From Kondoa malvinella (lineage: Eukaryota > Basidiomycota > Agaricostilbomycetes > Agaricostilbales > Kondoaceae), in NCBI GenBank assembly GCA_039545315.1, contig BCIM01000003.1:797799-861798 (forward strand): a stretch of DNA of 64,000 nt, given 5' to 3'. How positions within the stretch are numbered: the first letter of the stretch is position 1; each line of letters begins with the position of its first letter. Below the pieces are notes generated by a model. It did no database searches and was not told where the DNA came from. It was given only the letters and a program-made list of their open reading frames with translations. The position numbers were made by a program, and so were the translations under genes. Below are positions 32,851-43,054 of the stretch, in pieces.

Positions 32851-33571
32851 CTACATCGAGAACGCCGACGACTCAGGATACTCGTGTTGCAGCTTCCGGA
32901 GAGCATCAGCTAGCTAGATGACAAGAGCTTCGAGGTACTCACAGGCAGCTCGGCCTGACGCGTTTTCGGTGTCTTAGGCGAATATGACACAGATTGCTCA
33001 TCGCCCATATTCCGCTTGTAATGGCCATGTGCATTCGCCTGACTGAGAACGATAGTGTTGCATGACAGTCGTTTAGTGAAGTCGTCGATAGTACCGTTGA
33101 TAGCCATACGCAGCTCTTCAGCTGCAAGGACAGCAACGAATCAGCTGTCATTGATGACCAACGGATTGCGAGTGTTCACCCGCGTCACGAATGCGTCTGA
33201 CATCTGTAGCCTTGACGTCCGCCCATCCTCGCTCATTGAAGCCTTCGGCGCCTTTGATTCTGCTGCCAAACTCGTGCATGGCTTGCTTCAACTCTGCCTT
33301 GCCACGGGCAACAACCTCTTGATTGACCAAGTGCTGCCTTTCTGCTTCTTCGTCGCTGTGGCAGTCCAACCCATCCTTTTTCAGAAAGACAGAGAGTCAG
33401 TGACTTGATACATGCAGCTAGAACAGGGTGAACGAGCTCACTCCGAGAGAGTTGAGCATGTCATTGACTGTTCCTCGAATGACTACTCAGCTATGGTCAG
33501 GTCCTACTGTCCCGATGCACCGAAAGCGAAAAGAACTGACTCTCGCCTGTCGCATGCGCAGTGTGAATCAT
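32851..33571 (-). CDS. Orphan protein A of a divergent paralogous pair
   Basis: ATG 33571 opens MIHTAHATGE, joined by a phase-1 intron to IIRGTVNDMLNSLG. A further intron leads to DGLDCHSDEEAERQHLVNQE, ARGKAELKQAMHEFGSRIKG and ADVKATDVRRIRDA. A phase-1 intron then leads to AEELRMAINGTIDDFTKRLS, and a last exon to LADALRKLQHEYPESSAFSM (stop 32851-32853). The protein is about 190 residues, largely helical and charged. It aligns over three blocks with protein B at 34394: HxAHAT(G/S)EI(I/V)R..VND(M/I)L, a central Ala/Glu-rich block, and AAE(E/Q)LR..IN..IDxF. The phase-1 introns fall at the same places. I do not recognise the family. The final exon has an alternative acceptor 4 nt downstream. Confidence 0.6.
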
Positions 33572-34393
33572 ATCCTGGACAGTCGAAGAGAGAACAAAGG
33601 GCATGTCCTAAGTTCTTTTAGCAAAAGTGTAGCTAATAAGGTAGAGAAGGGAAGAGGAGAGAAAGAAAGAGAAGAGAAGAGAAAGCTTCCTAAGTGCCAT
33701 TTGGTCATGCGAGTACGTACTGCCAAGCGAAGCTCCGCAAGTGCAAATGAAATCAATATCGCACATCGGACCGCGCAGGGAACACTGTGTGGACTGTGTG
33801 GAAGCAAGGCAGTGGCGAGCTGTTCATCTGACAAGAGCAAAAAGCGAGGACTTGAAAAGCTTGAACATATGCAGCGACTCGCTTGCGCAGCTGTGGCTCA
33901 GGCAAGCGCAGCGTATTCACTGCTTGATACCCGATTTGCATTGGTGTCTTGGGTGACTGTTGTCCAGCATGCATGATCTCTAACTCAATTTCGATTCGGT
34001 TCCCAAGAGGTGAACATTGATTGAAGTGCTCGAGTCAGGCGACAATCGAAATGACCATGATGAACACGAACCAACTTTCAACAGAAGAGGTGATCGCAAC
34101 GGTGCACGTGAGTACGGTCGCTCGAAGAGGTTGTTGGGCAATTGCTTATGTCACGATTCTAAATTGCAGCCTTCGTTACAGAGCTCTAGGCAGGACTTCA
34201 TGTTGGACGCCCTTGAGTCCTACTGGGCTATTCATCAGCCTTCCTTGCCTGTCCTTCAGGATTCGGAGCTGCCCTGCTGGACGGACAAAGTCGCTTTCGC
34301 ATTTGGTCATGCAATTGCTAGAGGAAGAATCCATCTCTCTTTACTTCTTCCTCTTCAACCACGCTTGACAATCGATACATTATCTCTACAAAC
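33572..34393. promoter_or_regulatory. Divergent region between orphan genes A and B, with polypurine tract
   Basis: This 822-bp region lies between head-to-head paralogous genes. It contains a strand-biased purine run of about 50 bp at roughly 33640-33690 (GAAGGGAAGAGGAGAGAAAG-type sequence). A plus-strand frame at 34017-34469 overlaps the first exon of gene B in another frame and has no domain support. The region probably contains both promoters. Confidence 0.4.
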
Positions 34394-35105
34394 ATGCCAG
34401 AAAGAATGCAAGGAGCTCTGCACGCAGCACATGCGACCAGCGAGAGTAAGCGAAAACTTCATTTGCTGATTGATACTAGGCTAACACAGTTGCTTACAGT
34501 CGTCCGAGCTTCAGTCAATGATATTCTCTTGGATCTTCCCGTCCGCTGTTCTACTAGCTGATATGAATGCGAGGCTCATCGCATATCCCCGCAGGCGCTT
34601 ATCGTCAAGAACTATGCAGCAGACCAAGTTGCTCATGCACATAACAAGGCTCTAGTCTCAGCCGGCAAGACGGACCTTGTACGCTCTTTGCATGAAATGC
34701 GTGGCGACGCACAATTCATCAAGGATGGGCCTCGCACTGCCATTTCCGGTGCAAATGCTAGTCATAGATTGCCTCAAGCGCAGTTGCATGAGAATGAGCA
34801 TGTTCAGGAGATGTGCATTGCTGGTCAGTTCTGCTCGACGAAGAAGTGGTCTATGCTAATCTGGACCGTCGTCAACAGCGGAACAACTTCGCGTAAGTAT
34901 CAATGCTGCCATCGACAACTTTTGTCAAGGCCTCTCCATGCATACATGCCCTGCCGAAGTGCGCACGTCAAACGCTGGTCTCGAGTCTGACCAGATTGTG
35001 GATCGACCTTGGCTCGAGGAGATCGTTATTGTGAAGGAAAATGGCAAGATCGAGGAGAGAGATGTACATGTTCCCTTGGTTCGCGTTGATCGATACCACT
35101 TGTAG
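34394..35105 (+). CDS. Orphan protein B of a divergent paralogous pair
   Basis: ATG 34394 opens MPERMQGALHAAHATSE, spliced in phase 1 to IVRASVNDILLDLP. A roughly 50-nt intron leads to ALIVKNYAADQVAHAHNKAL, ASHRLPQAQLHENEHVQEMC and then, after a phase-1 intron, AAEQLRVSINAAIDNFCQGLS. The gene ends with EIVIVKENGKIEERDVHVPL and VRVDRYHL (stop 35103-35105), roughly 190 residues. Three blocks align with protein A on the opposite strand and the phase-1 introns match. The C-terminus differs: B has a charged beta-like tail, A a short helical one. Function is unknown. The 3' end overlaps, antisense, a small frame read from the right repeat arm. Confidence 0.6.
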
Positions 35106-35318
35106 AATTCAATTCAATGGCGCATTGCATTGGTATTTCCTGCTCTTCTTCTCTACCTCTCGACGACGGCCTACGGAATGATATTTGCCCTCTGCTGATG
35201 ATGCGGTAGGCCATCTCATCTCGTGACGCAGAAAAGGTGAGATCGTGCTCTGAGTATTAAGACGGCTGTTCTTACCTAGGTGGTCAGGCATCGTTTGCAT
35301 GCTTTGATTCAGGACCAT
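35026..35318 (-). CDS. Small orphan reading frame starting in right repeat arm
   Basis: ATG 35318 opens MVLNQSMQTMPDHL. A 56-nt candidate intron (GTAAGA...CACGAG) joins it to DEMAYRIISRGQISFRRPSS and an Arg/Glu-rich tail stopping at 35026. The first codons and promoter mirror the frame at 27755. The 3' part overlaps the last 80 bp of orphan gene B on the other strand, so the true end may be earlier. No recognisable domain or prenylation motif. Confidence 0.3.
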
Positions 35319-35457
35319 CGAAAGCTAAAAGCTGTAAGAAAACGCAGGAAAAACCGTCTAAGCGGTCCAGCTTATCTCCGAAGAGGGTCCACTCGACATC
35401 AAACTTGACAGCCGGTCAAGTTTCATAACTTGGCACTCCCTCCTTTGCCCGTCGTGT
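35238..35457 (-). repeat. Right arm of long inverted repeat
   Basis: This is the reverse-complement partner of 27618-27832, about 220 bp, with long identical blocks at the outer edge and through the palindromic region. Together the arms enclose about 7.4 kb. The arms have diverged by point changes and small indels, so the duplication is not recent. Confidence 0.85.
35402..35434 (-). promoter_or_regulatory. Triple alternating half-site (right copy)
   Basis: Read on the minus strand, GCCAAGTT (35434-35427), AACTTGAC (35422-35415) and GTCAAGTT (35409-35402) repeat the arrangement and spacing of the left arm, with one changed base in the first half-site. They lie about 85-115 bp upstream of the minus-strand ATG at 35318. 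Confidence 0.6.
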
Positions 35458-35692
35458 AACCGTCTTCGCAAATCTCGCTCGATGCTGCATAAGGGCGACC
35501 GGCACCTCGCAGCTGCCAGTGAGAACAGACCTCTGTCTGTCTGTGTACGGTACCACAGAAGAGCAGTCTGAGCAAATGACGAAGGCCTACTTCTGCGTAC
35601 ACTGGCATGCCAACGACTGGCAGCTTTCCGTTGCTTGATACAAGGGATACACTAGATGCACTATGCACTCTGTTCAAGCAGTTGTAAGCTAC

Positions 35693-36987
35693 CTATACAT
35701 CCGCGTCTTCCGACAGAGACATGACTTTCGCTTCACTGTTGTCGTCTGACGCAGATCTGAGCGATCGTGCTGTACTGTAACCGTAGCTGTGCTTACCTTC
35801 AGACTTCAAACCATTACTAGCCGAGATGTTAGAACAGCACGAGACAAAAAGACGAGATTCGTACCTTGAGATCGAGAGAACAGTCATCTTTACAGGCTCA
35901 GCAAACTTACGACCGCTTGAAGCGTGGCTGCTTGTCTGACGTTCTGAAAGCACAGCATAAGCCATGTCAATTCTTCACTCCGTGGACGTACGCGAAGCAG
36001 CTTTAGCCTTTTTGCGTAGTCGGAACAGCGGTATCACGCCAAGCACAATGGCAGAGACCAGCGTGCCAAAGCCATGAAGCCACAGGATCGCTTTCTGTTA
36101 AATTCTTTCAAGCAGCAGCGGAGAAATGTGCCGATGGCGAGCAATGATGACAGCGTATTGTACCACGGCGGTGCAAAAGATCCAGATGCCTGAGTAGATC
36201 GTATAGACAATAAGGACCTTCAGCATGTCGTCCATGTTTCTGACAGTATCATTGGTCGTTTGTGCCTCGCGTCTGAATCTCAGACTGCTGCGCATGGCGC
36301 GGATCTGCTTTATGCTTAGCTTCGATGCCATGCAAAAGAGACGAAGAGAAGAGCGTTGTAGACATAGACGTTCGGCATGCGAATTTGAAAGCGACCAGCA
36401 TTTGCTAAATGTGTAGAGCGATACACAGCCAGCCCAGAGAATAGGATCCTTGGATGTATTATCGTCAAAGCAGCGAGATGTAGCGCGTGGACGGTACCAA
36501 CGAACAGGAGACAATCCAGCCTAGACACACCAGTGATACTAACGGTATAACAGCGAGAACGAGCCAATTAGACTGATCGGCGTATGGACTGATATATAAG
36601 ATGAGCAGATAGCCTGATGCGATATTGTAGCGACCCACTCGAGATTTTGGATTCTCCAAATAATGCAGCCAAACTGACCGCCAGTATATAGAGAGCAGAG
36701 AGGAAGCCATATGGTGAAGGCGTTGATAGTCAATACCTTGCGTTGATTATACTCATCCCATCGAGCGAGCCAGAAAGAAGGGCCGCTATGTTTCGACAAT
36801 TTCTGAATTGCAAGTGAGATCAAAAATATTGCTGTGGTCATTCCATGTAGGATTGCCAGGAAGATCAATTGTTGTCGATCGCTGTCAACAGGAGAGTCAG
36901 CAAATCGTTTGATATGACACCATTGGCTTACCTGTCCGACGCGGGAGGGTGAAGAAAATCGGTCAGTAACTTGACTTGGTCGGCCAT
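35693..36987 (-). CDS. Polytopic (about seven-helix) membrane protein, receptor-like layout
   Basis: ATG 36987 opens MADQVKLLTDFLHPPASD, then after a short intron SDRQQLIFLAILHGMTTAIF, INAFTIWLPLCSLYTG, YLLILYISPYADQSNWLVLA and VIPLVSLVCLGWIVSCSL. Downstream segments include a cytosolic loop with RSSLRFRREAQTTNDTVRNM and MLKVLIVYTIYSGIWIFCTA. The last helix is ILWLHGFGTLVSAIVLGVIPLFRLRKKAK, followed by a Ser-rich tail. Around seven helices with the long charged third loop recall fungal 7TM orphan (DUF6534-like) proteins. It does not look like a Ste3 pheromone receptor. Frames change twice around 36480-36640, so at least one intron there is unplaced. It sits directly outside the right repeat arm. 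Confidence 0.55.
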
Positions 36988-37185
36988 GGTGGATGAAGAG
37001 AGAGAGAAAGAGCCATTCGGTCGAGATTAGAGACGTCCAAATAACGCACGTGTCGTTTCATCGCGCTTTGACCTTGCACAGCGCAAGGATCTCCGCAGAA
37101 GTCAAGTTCCCAAAGAGCAGAAGAACTGTGAGGCCGTGCGCCACAAGTTGCTAATGTAGTCTCGGGTGCCGATGCGCAGGCGATT

Positions 37186-38234
37186 CTACTTGTGATGCCG
37201 TTCTCTTGCCTTCTCTCTCGCTAGATAGACAACTTCTTCCCAAGACACAGCCTGTTACAAGCCTATGGAACATCTTTATCAAAATATCAATGAGCGGGTG
37301 CGCTTGAGATACCTCTTTGTGTCCTCCCTTCCAATGCAGCGCCTGACACTCCTTACTACAGCTGATAGGTGCATTAGGCCATAGATGACTCGAAGCGAAA
37401 TTGGACCAACTACATGGCAAATTGACAAGCAGAACATGCCTTGTGCTGTGGCTTTGCGTCCTCTCCAACTGTCTTATATATTCCACATGCCAGACAAATG
37501 TCGGTATCGGAACGCAAATGAGAGATAGTCGTTGAGAAGTCAATACCGTCTAGGCGCTGACGAACATCGCCATCGCAACTTGTTTGACTCTTGTTCACGT
37601 GGTAGCAGTTGAGATAGTCGAGTCTTGGAGGGACGGGTACGCCGATAGCATAGGCGAAGAAAACGGCACTGGCTCTCGCTAGACCAGACTCTGCTTCGTC
37701 TTGAACGGCAATCAAGTTGTAGTAACGGTCCAGAACATCCAGCTTGTCAAGGAGCACAAGATTGGAGGAAGTCTTCTGAAGATCAAATTTTCGATACGCG
37801 TAGATTTTGCCATCCATATCGAGCTCTATCTCATGCCGGTACAGCAATCGCGCCAAAATGACCAGGTTTCTTGCGCACTTGTCCATCAATGGCTTGATTT
37901 CATCCTCCTCTCCCGTTTCGCTGTTGAAGACGAGCAAGCTACATAGCCAGAGGGCGCAAATCGATAATGCGTTACACAGTCGTCGCAAAAGCGCTTTGGG
38001 ATAATTCCTGAGGTTGGAAATGTCCATAAAGATGTAGACAGAGATATACAGGGCGTGTATGCGCTCCGTCATCCAGTGTTCGTCTTGTACTTGACTTTGC
38101 GTGAGTGCAGCCAAAGTTTCGAGTCGCGTCAGGAAATGGTCGAAATCAGTCGCTAGAGCCATGCGAAAGACAAAGTGTTGCAGGACGTCGTCCATAGGCT
38201 CGGTACGATATTGCTGTCGTTCGCCCAAAACCAT
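37186..38234 (-). CDS. MYND zinc-finger protein
   Basis: The long first exon encodes a helical protein (MVLGERQQYRTEPMDDVLQH...RALYISVYIFMDISNLRNYP-like region) and ends in a MYND finger: DICLACGIYKT, then KACSACQFA. A 50-nt intron in phase 2 leads to ICSKECQALHWKGGHKE, completing the C-x2-C...C-x2-C...C-x3-C...H-x3-(H/C) pattern. A final exon adds AVSWEEVVYLAREKARERHH (stop 37186-37188). MYND fingers mediate protein-protein contacts with Pro-rich peptides. The frame stays open upstream to about 38342 without an ATG, so the true start may be in an unplaced exon. Function beyond the finger is unknown. Confidence 0.68.
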
Positions 38235-38612
38235 ACAGCTTTGCGCAAAAGGTTCGTTGCCGGATTTGAGAGCTTCGCTGTTTGCATGATCAGCTTCACC
38301 CAACGTGTAGCCAGGCCAGGTGGAGAAGCACCTGAGTATCAATCATGGCACGACGACAGCTTCAAGAATGGAGCACAGCGCGTATCGCTACCGTGGGCTA
38401 TTTGGCTTTCAACGTTCTGCTTCCTACTTCAAGCGACCTGTCACGATGCTGCTCGTCACAGGCTTCTCCACTGCTCTCGCGCCTCTCTAGCATTATGGAG
38501 GCTGTCCCTCAGCTCGTTTGACGCGAGGTGTTCTCGGGAGAGGAAAGCACCTCGCTAGTTTGCATGATCTATTTGTGAAGACTCTTTGCTTTTGCATCTG
38601 TAACAATCAGTC

Positions 38613-39333
38613 ATGGCACAGTATCCAACAGAAAAGCGTGCTATAGCAAAAGACACCAAAGAAACTCTTGACCACCCTTTTCAACCGCTCAAGTCTTCCC
38701 GAAATACTCTGCCGCCCATCTACACCGCTACGGAGACATCCTATGCTGGAACCGAAGCTTCTTATCCTTCTCCTTCGCCACTCGAGTCTTTCGTCCAACC
38801 CAGCTTGACCTCACATGCGGAAGTCGCTGCAGCTCATCCTTTTGGTTTACCACGAAGCGCGACAAATAACTAGCGTTCAATGCTCCCAGAACCAGCGCGA
38901 CCGCCCTTGCAGACGTCACCTCAACCTTCTTTCGACTCGCAAACATCCCAGTCAGTTCCGGACGATCATCTTCAATCGCTAAAGAGCTGGTAAGCATTCG
39001 AATGCTCTTCGAAATATTGCTCATTATCCCGCTGCAGTCCCGCGGATGTCGTCTGTCCCAAATGCAAACAAGTCGGCAGGACTATCACAAAAGCTCAAAC
39101 TGGCTCAATCACGTATATTTGGGCGGCGATAGGTTGCGCGGCGACGTGTGTCCTGTGCTTTGTACCGTTCATGCTCGATGGTACGTCAGGGCAAGAATAG
39201 TTGGCCAAACCTGACTTTCATATTAGCAACAAGGGACGTCTCACATAGCTGCTCAAGATGCGAACGGCCATTAGCAGTGTATCATCGAGCTGCGGGAAAG
39301 ACAGAGGGTATGTTTGCAGGCGGCATTGTTTGA
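38613..39333 (+). CDS. LITAF-like zinc-finger membrane protein C
   Basis: Four exons (38613-38844, 38890-38989, 39038-39180, 39227-39333) give 193 residues. The N-terminus is Ser/Thr/Pro-rich with LPPIY. DDHLQSLKSC leads into VVCPKCKQVGRTITKAQTGS, then ITYIWAAIGCAATCVLCFVP and after an intron SHSCSRCERPLAVYHRAAGKTEG. Both CxxC knuckles and the hydrophobic insertion helix are intact. It is the third LITAF-like gene in the window, 17 kb from the tandem pair and on the other strand. The IWA segment, a microexon in copies A and B, is part of a continuous exon here. An endosomal membrane role is expected by family. Confidence 0.82.
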
Positions 39334-39755
39334 GCAGCATCCAGTCGCCGCCAACCGCTCACACCGGTATGCGTATCGCATGAACATGATACGCATACTG
39401 TGACTCTATGATGCAGCTTTATTACCGACAATGGTGCCTGCTAAAGACTCAAGCCTTGTCCAATCTTCCTTATCCTGTTACTCCTTCACATCCCAGGATT
39501 TTCCCTCTAATCGGGATTGACCAACCTGTCAGCTTACTGAGTCTACTCTATTTGCGCGGGTTGCCACGCTTGTCGAGCTATCCTGTCAACGTTGTTCCGT
39601 TCCGGCAACCTACCTTTGTGGCTCAGAAGATGGCCTCCCGTCGGAGTCTGATGTCCATTTCTCTTCTCTGCCTGCAGCCTATTGTACATCATCGTTTGGC
39701 TGCCTTGAAGACTGGCCTGCTTGTCATCTCTTCCTTCTCTCTTACTGTCTGCCCG
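39334..39755 (+). promoter_or_regulatory. Intergenic region upstream of disordered protein
   Basis: No independent gene is supported. The frame of the next gene stays open upstream to 39408, but the upstream residues are unlike the charged start at 39756, so I treat this stretch as promoter and leader. Confidence 0.35.
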
Positions 39756-40722
39756 ATGCGAGAATTCAGAACCAAAGCAAAGCAATTTGCCGGAAGGACA
39801 GTTGACAGGATTCGCAGATTGTCAGGAGAAGTACCTCTGACGGAGCAACAGCGTGTCGAGCGTGCAAGAGCCATCGAGGAATGCTGGAGAGAAGAGAGAG
39901 CGCTCCAAGCGGCAGGTCAGCATGGCAACGTTCCGACAGCCAGTCTGTCCACTGGTAATTCGAGTTTGCATCCTTCTGGAGCATCTCAGCAAGCCAATGT
40001 GGTCCCGGTACACTCAGGCTATGGTTACCCTTCTGCCTTGCGCGGAACTTCAAACAATGCTGGCCCAAGAGTCGAGAGGTCATCTGTGAGTCAAGCAGGA
40101 AAACCGCTCCCGAACACCTTCGCTGATGCTCCTCACAGTTTCAAGCACCTGCACAGACACGAGTTTCGACTGTGAGCATCGCGGGTGTGCACATGCATGC
40201 ACGAATTCGGTCCCAATGTCTGGTTGTCACAGTTCCGATCAGATCGCAGCTCGTTGCCTGCCGGACTTGGCTGGAATACTAGCTTGAGAGGCTCATCTGC
40301 AGAATCATTGGCTGTGAGACCAATCTTTGACGCTTTATGACAGCCTAACGATCGCCATGAACAGGGACATCATCAGCTACTGAACAGCCAGCGTCAGCAC
40401 GACAGGACCAACGACTCTGGAGACGAAACATTGCCATCTTACCACACACGAGGTCCAACGCCGGCGTCTACTGTACGCACAATTTTCTGCATTTATGTCC
40501 CGTCTAAGCAGCTTTGACTGTAGTGGGGCTCTTCGCACGGAGCTGTTGTTGATGGTAGACGAACTGCAGGCGAAGTGTATCGCCCAGGAGCTCCAGTCAG
40601 ACCTCTGGGTCTCGTTCGGCGTCCGTCTACGAGCAGCTCAGGAGTGAGTGCATGTCTCGACAGCCATGCTTGGTATTGACCTGTCAACTTTGCAGAGGTC
40701 TTTTGCGCCTGGACCTATTTAG
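39756..40722 (+). CDS. Mostly disordered Ser/Pro/Gln-rich protein
   Basis: ATG 39756 opens MREFRTKAKQFAGRTVDRIR followed by RLSGEVPLTEQQRVERARAI and EECWREERALQAAG, a charged helical start. The rest is low complexity. Phase-0 introns join FQAPAQTRVST, FRSDRSSLPAGLGWNTSLRG, a Gln/His/Asp-rich exon ending PSYHTRGPTPAST, WGSSHGAVVDGRRTAGEVYR and a last nonapeptide-like exon RSFAPGPI (stop 40720-40722). No known domain. The amphipathic N-terminal helix suggests membrane or protein binding, but that is a guess. Confidence 0.55.
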
Positions 40723-40998
40723 TACTCGTGGGCATCGAGATTGTCCCATGCTCTCGCATATACTTTGAACGCTTGTCTCGTATACACTTTTAGCTTTGAT
40801 CCCATTCGGTGCTAGTTTCCGCAGTATCTCATCACAAAATGACCTGAGCGATGTAAAATTGTGCGCACTCTCGATCGACATTTGCATAAGACCATAGTCC
40901 TTTCTACAAACAACACGATCACTTGTCCATCTGCACTGCACACTCATCACCTGATTCTAAGCCCCGACTTCAACGACAGCTACTCGTATCATCAGCTT

Positions 40999-42265
40999 TC
41001 ATACTATAACACCTGAATTGGACTCACGAGGTTGGAAGCTCCTCCGGTTCAACGCCTTCAAAGCCTGCTTCCTCATCCTACCATTGAAATTCTTACTTTC
41101 CAACTCATCCTCTTTAGCAGGTCCCTTAGGCTGTCTGAACGCAACAGCCCCATGATTCATGCTAGGCGGAGCGGTATAGTTTCTAAAACCTTGTGGACGA
41201 TCCAAACTCGATGGGTAATTCAATCCAATGCCTGAATGACGTTTCCTCTGTTCTGGTTCGGGCGTGAAAGAAGGAGCGGTGGGGTTGAAGGAAGAGGCAG
41301 CGGGGTTGAGCTTGATGGCTGAATCGGAAACGGCTCGTTGGGTCTTGGGCATAGGCTTGAGACCATCAGAAGCGACGGTAGTGGTGCTTTCAAACGAGGC
41401 AACTTCGCTGTTGCTGTCGCTGTCTGAACTTTGAGGTGAAGAAGTTGGGCTGGGGTATTTCTCGCCTGGTTCAGAAAGGACCAAAGTCGGTCCAGAAGGC
41501 GGGCTCATGTGCTTTCGACCGGCGAACTGACTTCCACCAGAAGAGTTGGAAGACGTCTTGCGGTGATGAGTCATAAAGACAGGCGTGGCTGGTTGATCTG
41601 GCAATACAGGCGGAGTAGCTGGTGGACTGAATGCGCCCGATCTTTTCCTAGCCAGCGCCTTCTCTGCTAATCCTTCCCCACCAGCAAACGACAACCTGCT
41701 AGGTCTCTTAGGTTGACGCAATTCACCCATATCTTCTGAATCACCGCTGTTGCTGCGCTGTTGCTGAGCTCGCTGAAGATTCTGCAAAGCGTTGCGACGG
41801 CGGGTGTCGGTGTTCTCGTCTGGAGAAGAGGAAGGCGAAGCGCTTCTGATGGGCGCTGAAGCGGGCATGTTGAGAGCAGACATGGGCGAAGCGCGTCTCT
41901 GAATGCCTTGAGGTTCGGCAGTCATGGGAGCAGAGTACTGGCCAGAGCTGGCAGCAAGGAATCGTTCCTGTAGCAGAGCGCAATGAAAGACGTTCTGAAA
42001 AATGAGTCATAGTGTTAATTACCTGCATTTCCATGTTTTGCATGCGCAACCTTTGCAATTGCATTTCCATCTGAGCCTGTTGCAAAGTGTACAACTCTTG
42101 CTGCTGTTGCATGAACTGCTGCTGTTGCATCTGAACATACTGTTGGGCTTGATTGTACGCGTTCTGCTGCGTGTTGTTGTTGTTGGTGGTCTGAACAGGA
42201 GGCGAGCCAGTGCTTCTACGCCAGCTGTTGCTACCAGCGCGACCTTGAGCTTGAGGGACGTTCAT
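40999..42265 (-). CDS. Gln-rich, Ser/Pro-rich low-complexity protein
   Basis: Two exons (42265-42023, 41967-40999) join in phase 0 across a 55-nt GTAATT...CTACAG intron to about 400 residues. The first exon is Gln-rich with a heptad-like tract (LYTLQQAQMEMQLQRLRMQN). The second contains KRPSRLSFAGGEGLAEKALA, a run of Pro/Ser motifs and a basic C-terminal segment MRKQALKALNRRSFQP. A strong donor-like GTGAGT at the last codons could instead splice to a different short 3' exon. Composition resembles fungal RNA-binding or polarity adaptors, but no domain is recognised. Confidence 0.6.
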
Positions 42266-43054
42266 CTTGACTTGAAGATGGATTTGGCGTTGAAAGAATA
42301 GAAGAGATCTATTTCCGAACCCGCTCAGCCTGTTTGCTCTCACCACTGTCACTCAGGGCTTGTACGCACTTGTCAAAGCTTATCAAAAGCGAGAATGAGA
42401 CGTTTGCTTGTATCAAACAAGTGCAAAGAGAGGCAGGCGAATGAAAAAAGGCGAAAGTGTCGAGGTTCGCGGGTGCGTGTTTGACGTACACGAGAGCGCT
42501 GCTTCAGAACGAGATTGCAGAGTTTACTGGATCTTCGTGAAATGCTGCGAGGCCTTTACGCTTGCTGAAGTCCAGAGCCGTCGAGTCGAGTAGCGCAAGA
42601 AGACAAGGTCCGAGCGAGTCAAAGGGAATTTATCTCAAGTCGCGGTCGGATTTGCAGAACAGGGTAATAATTATATGAGAGCGAGTGTTGTGGGTAATGT
42701 TACAGATAGAAGAGATCAGAAGGGGCACAAATGGGAGAAAAGAGGACACGGCAGAGAGCAAGAGGTTGGACAGCAACATGTTTTGCAGCGGAGGTCTGAT
42801 CGCCACTATGCTTGGTCAGCAGGGCAACGCTCTACACTATAGATCCCCTAGAAGTGTTATATCCTTGCCTTTGGTCTTCACCCTCGAGGGAAGAAGCAGA
42901 CAGGATTCAAAGCCTGAGCTATCACACATCTGCAGCAGGTAGGTGGAGCCATCGCAGCATGCAATGCACTAATGTAAATGCCTATACATGCCATGTTGAT
43001 TTAACGAGAGTCCAATAATCGAAACACGAAGGAGCTCACAAATGTATAGTCTCC
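42266..43054. other. 789-bp intergenic region
   Basis: This region lies between the start of the Gln-rich gene (minus) and the stop of the TFIIIC-like gene (minus). Short plus-strand frames at 42408 and 42685 have no domain or splice support. The part near 42266-42420 is probably promoter for the gene at 42265. Confidence 0.35.

Noticed and set aside
27618..35457. The island as a basidiomycete mating-type locus
   Set aside because: Inverted repeats, divergent paralogs and a nearby 7TM gene are suggestive. However, I see no homeodomain (WFxNxR), no Ste3-like receptor signature and no CaaX pheromone precursor inside or next to the repeats.
27600..35470. Target-site duplication flanking the inverted repeats
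   Set aside because: The bases just outside the two outer edges (CCGACTA on the left, AACCGTC on the right) do not match, so classical transposon insertion is not demonstrated.
39408..39755. Extending the disordered protein upstream to the first ATG at 39408
   Set aside because: The upstream residues are of different, hydrophobic composition, and the charged helical start at 39756 is a better N-terminus.
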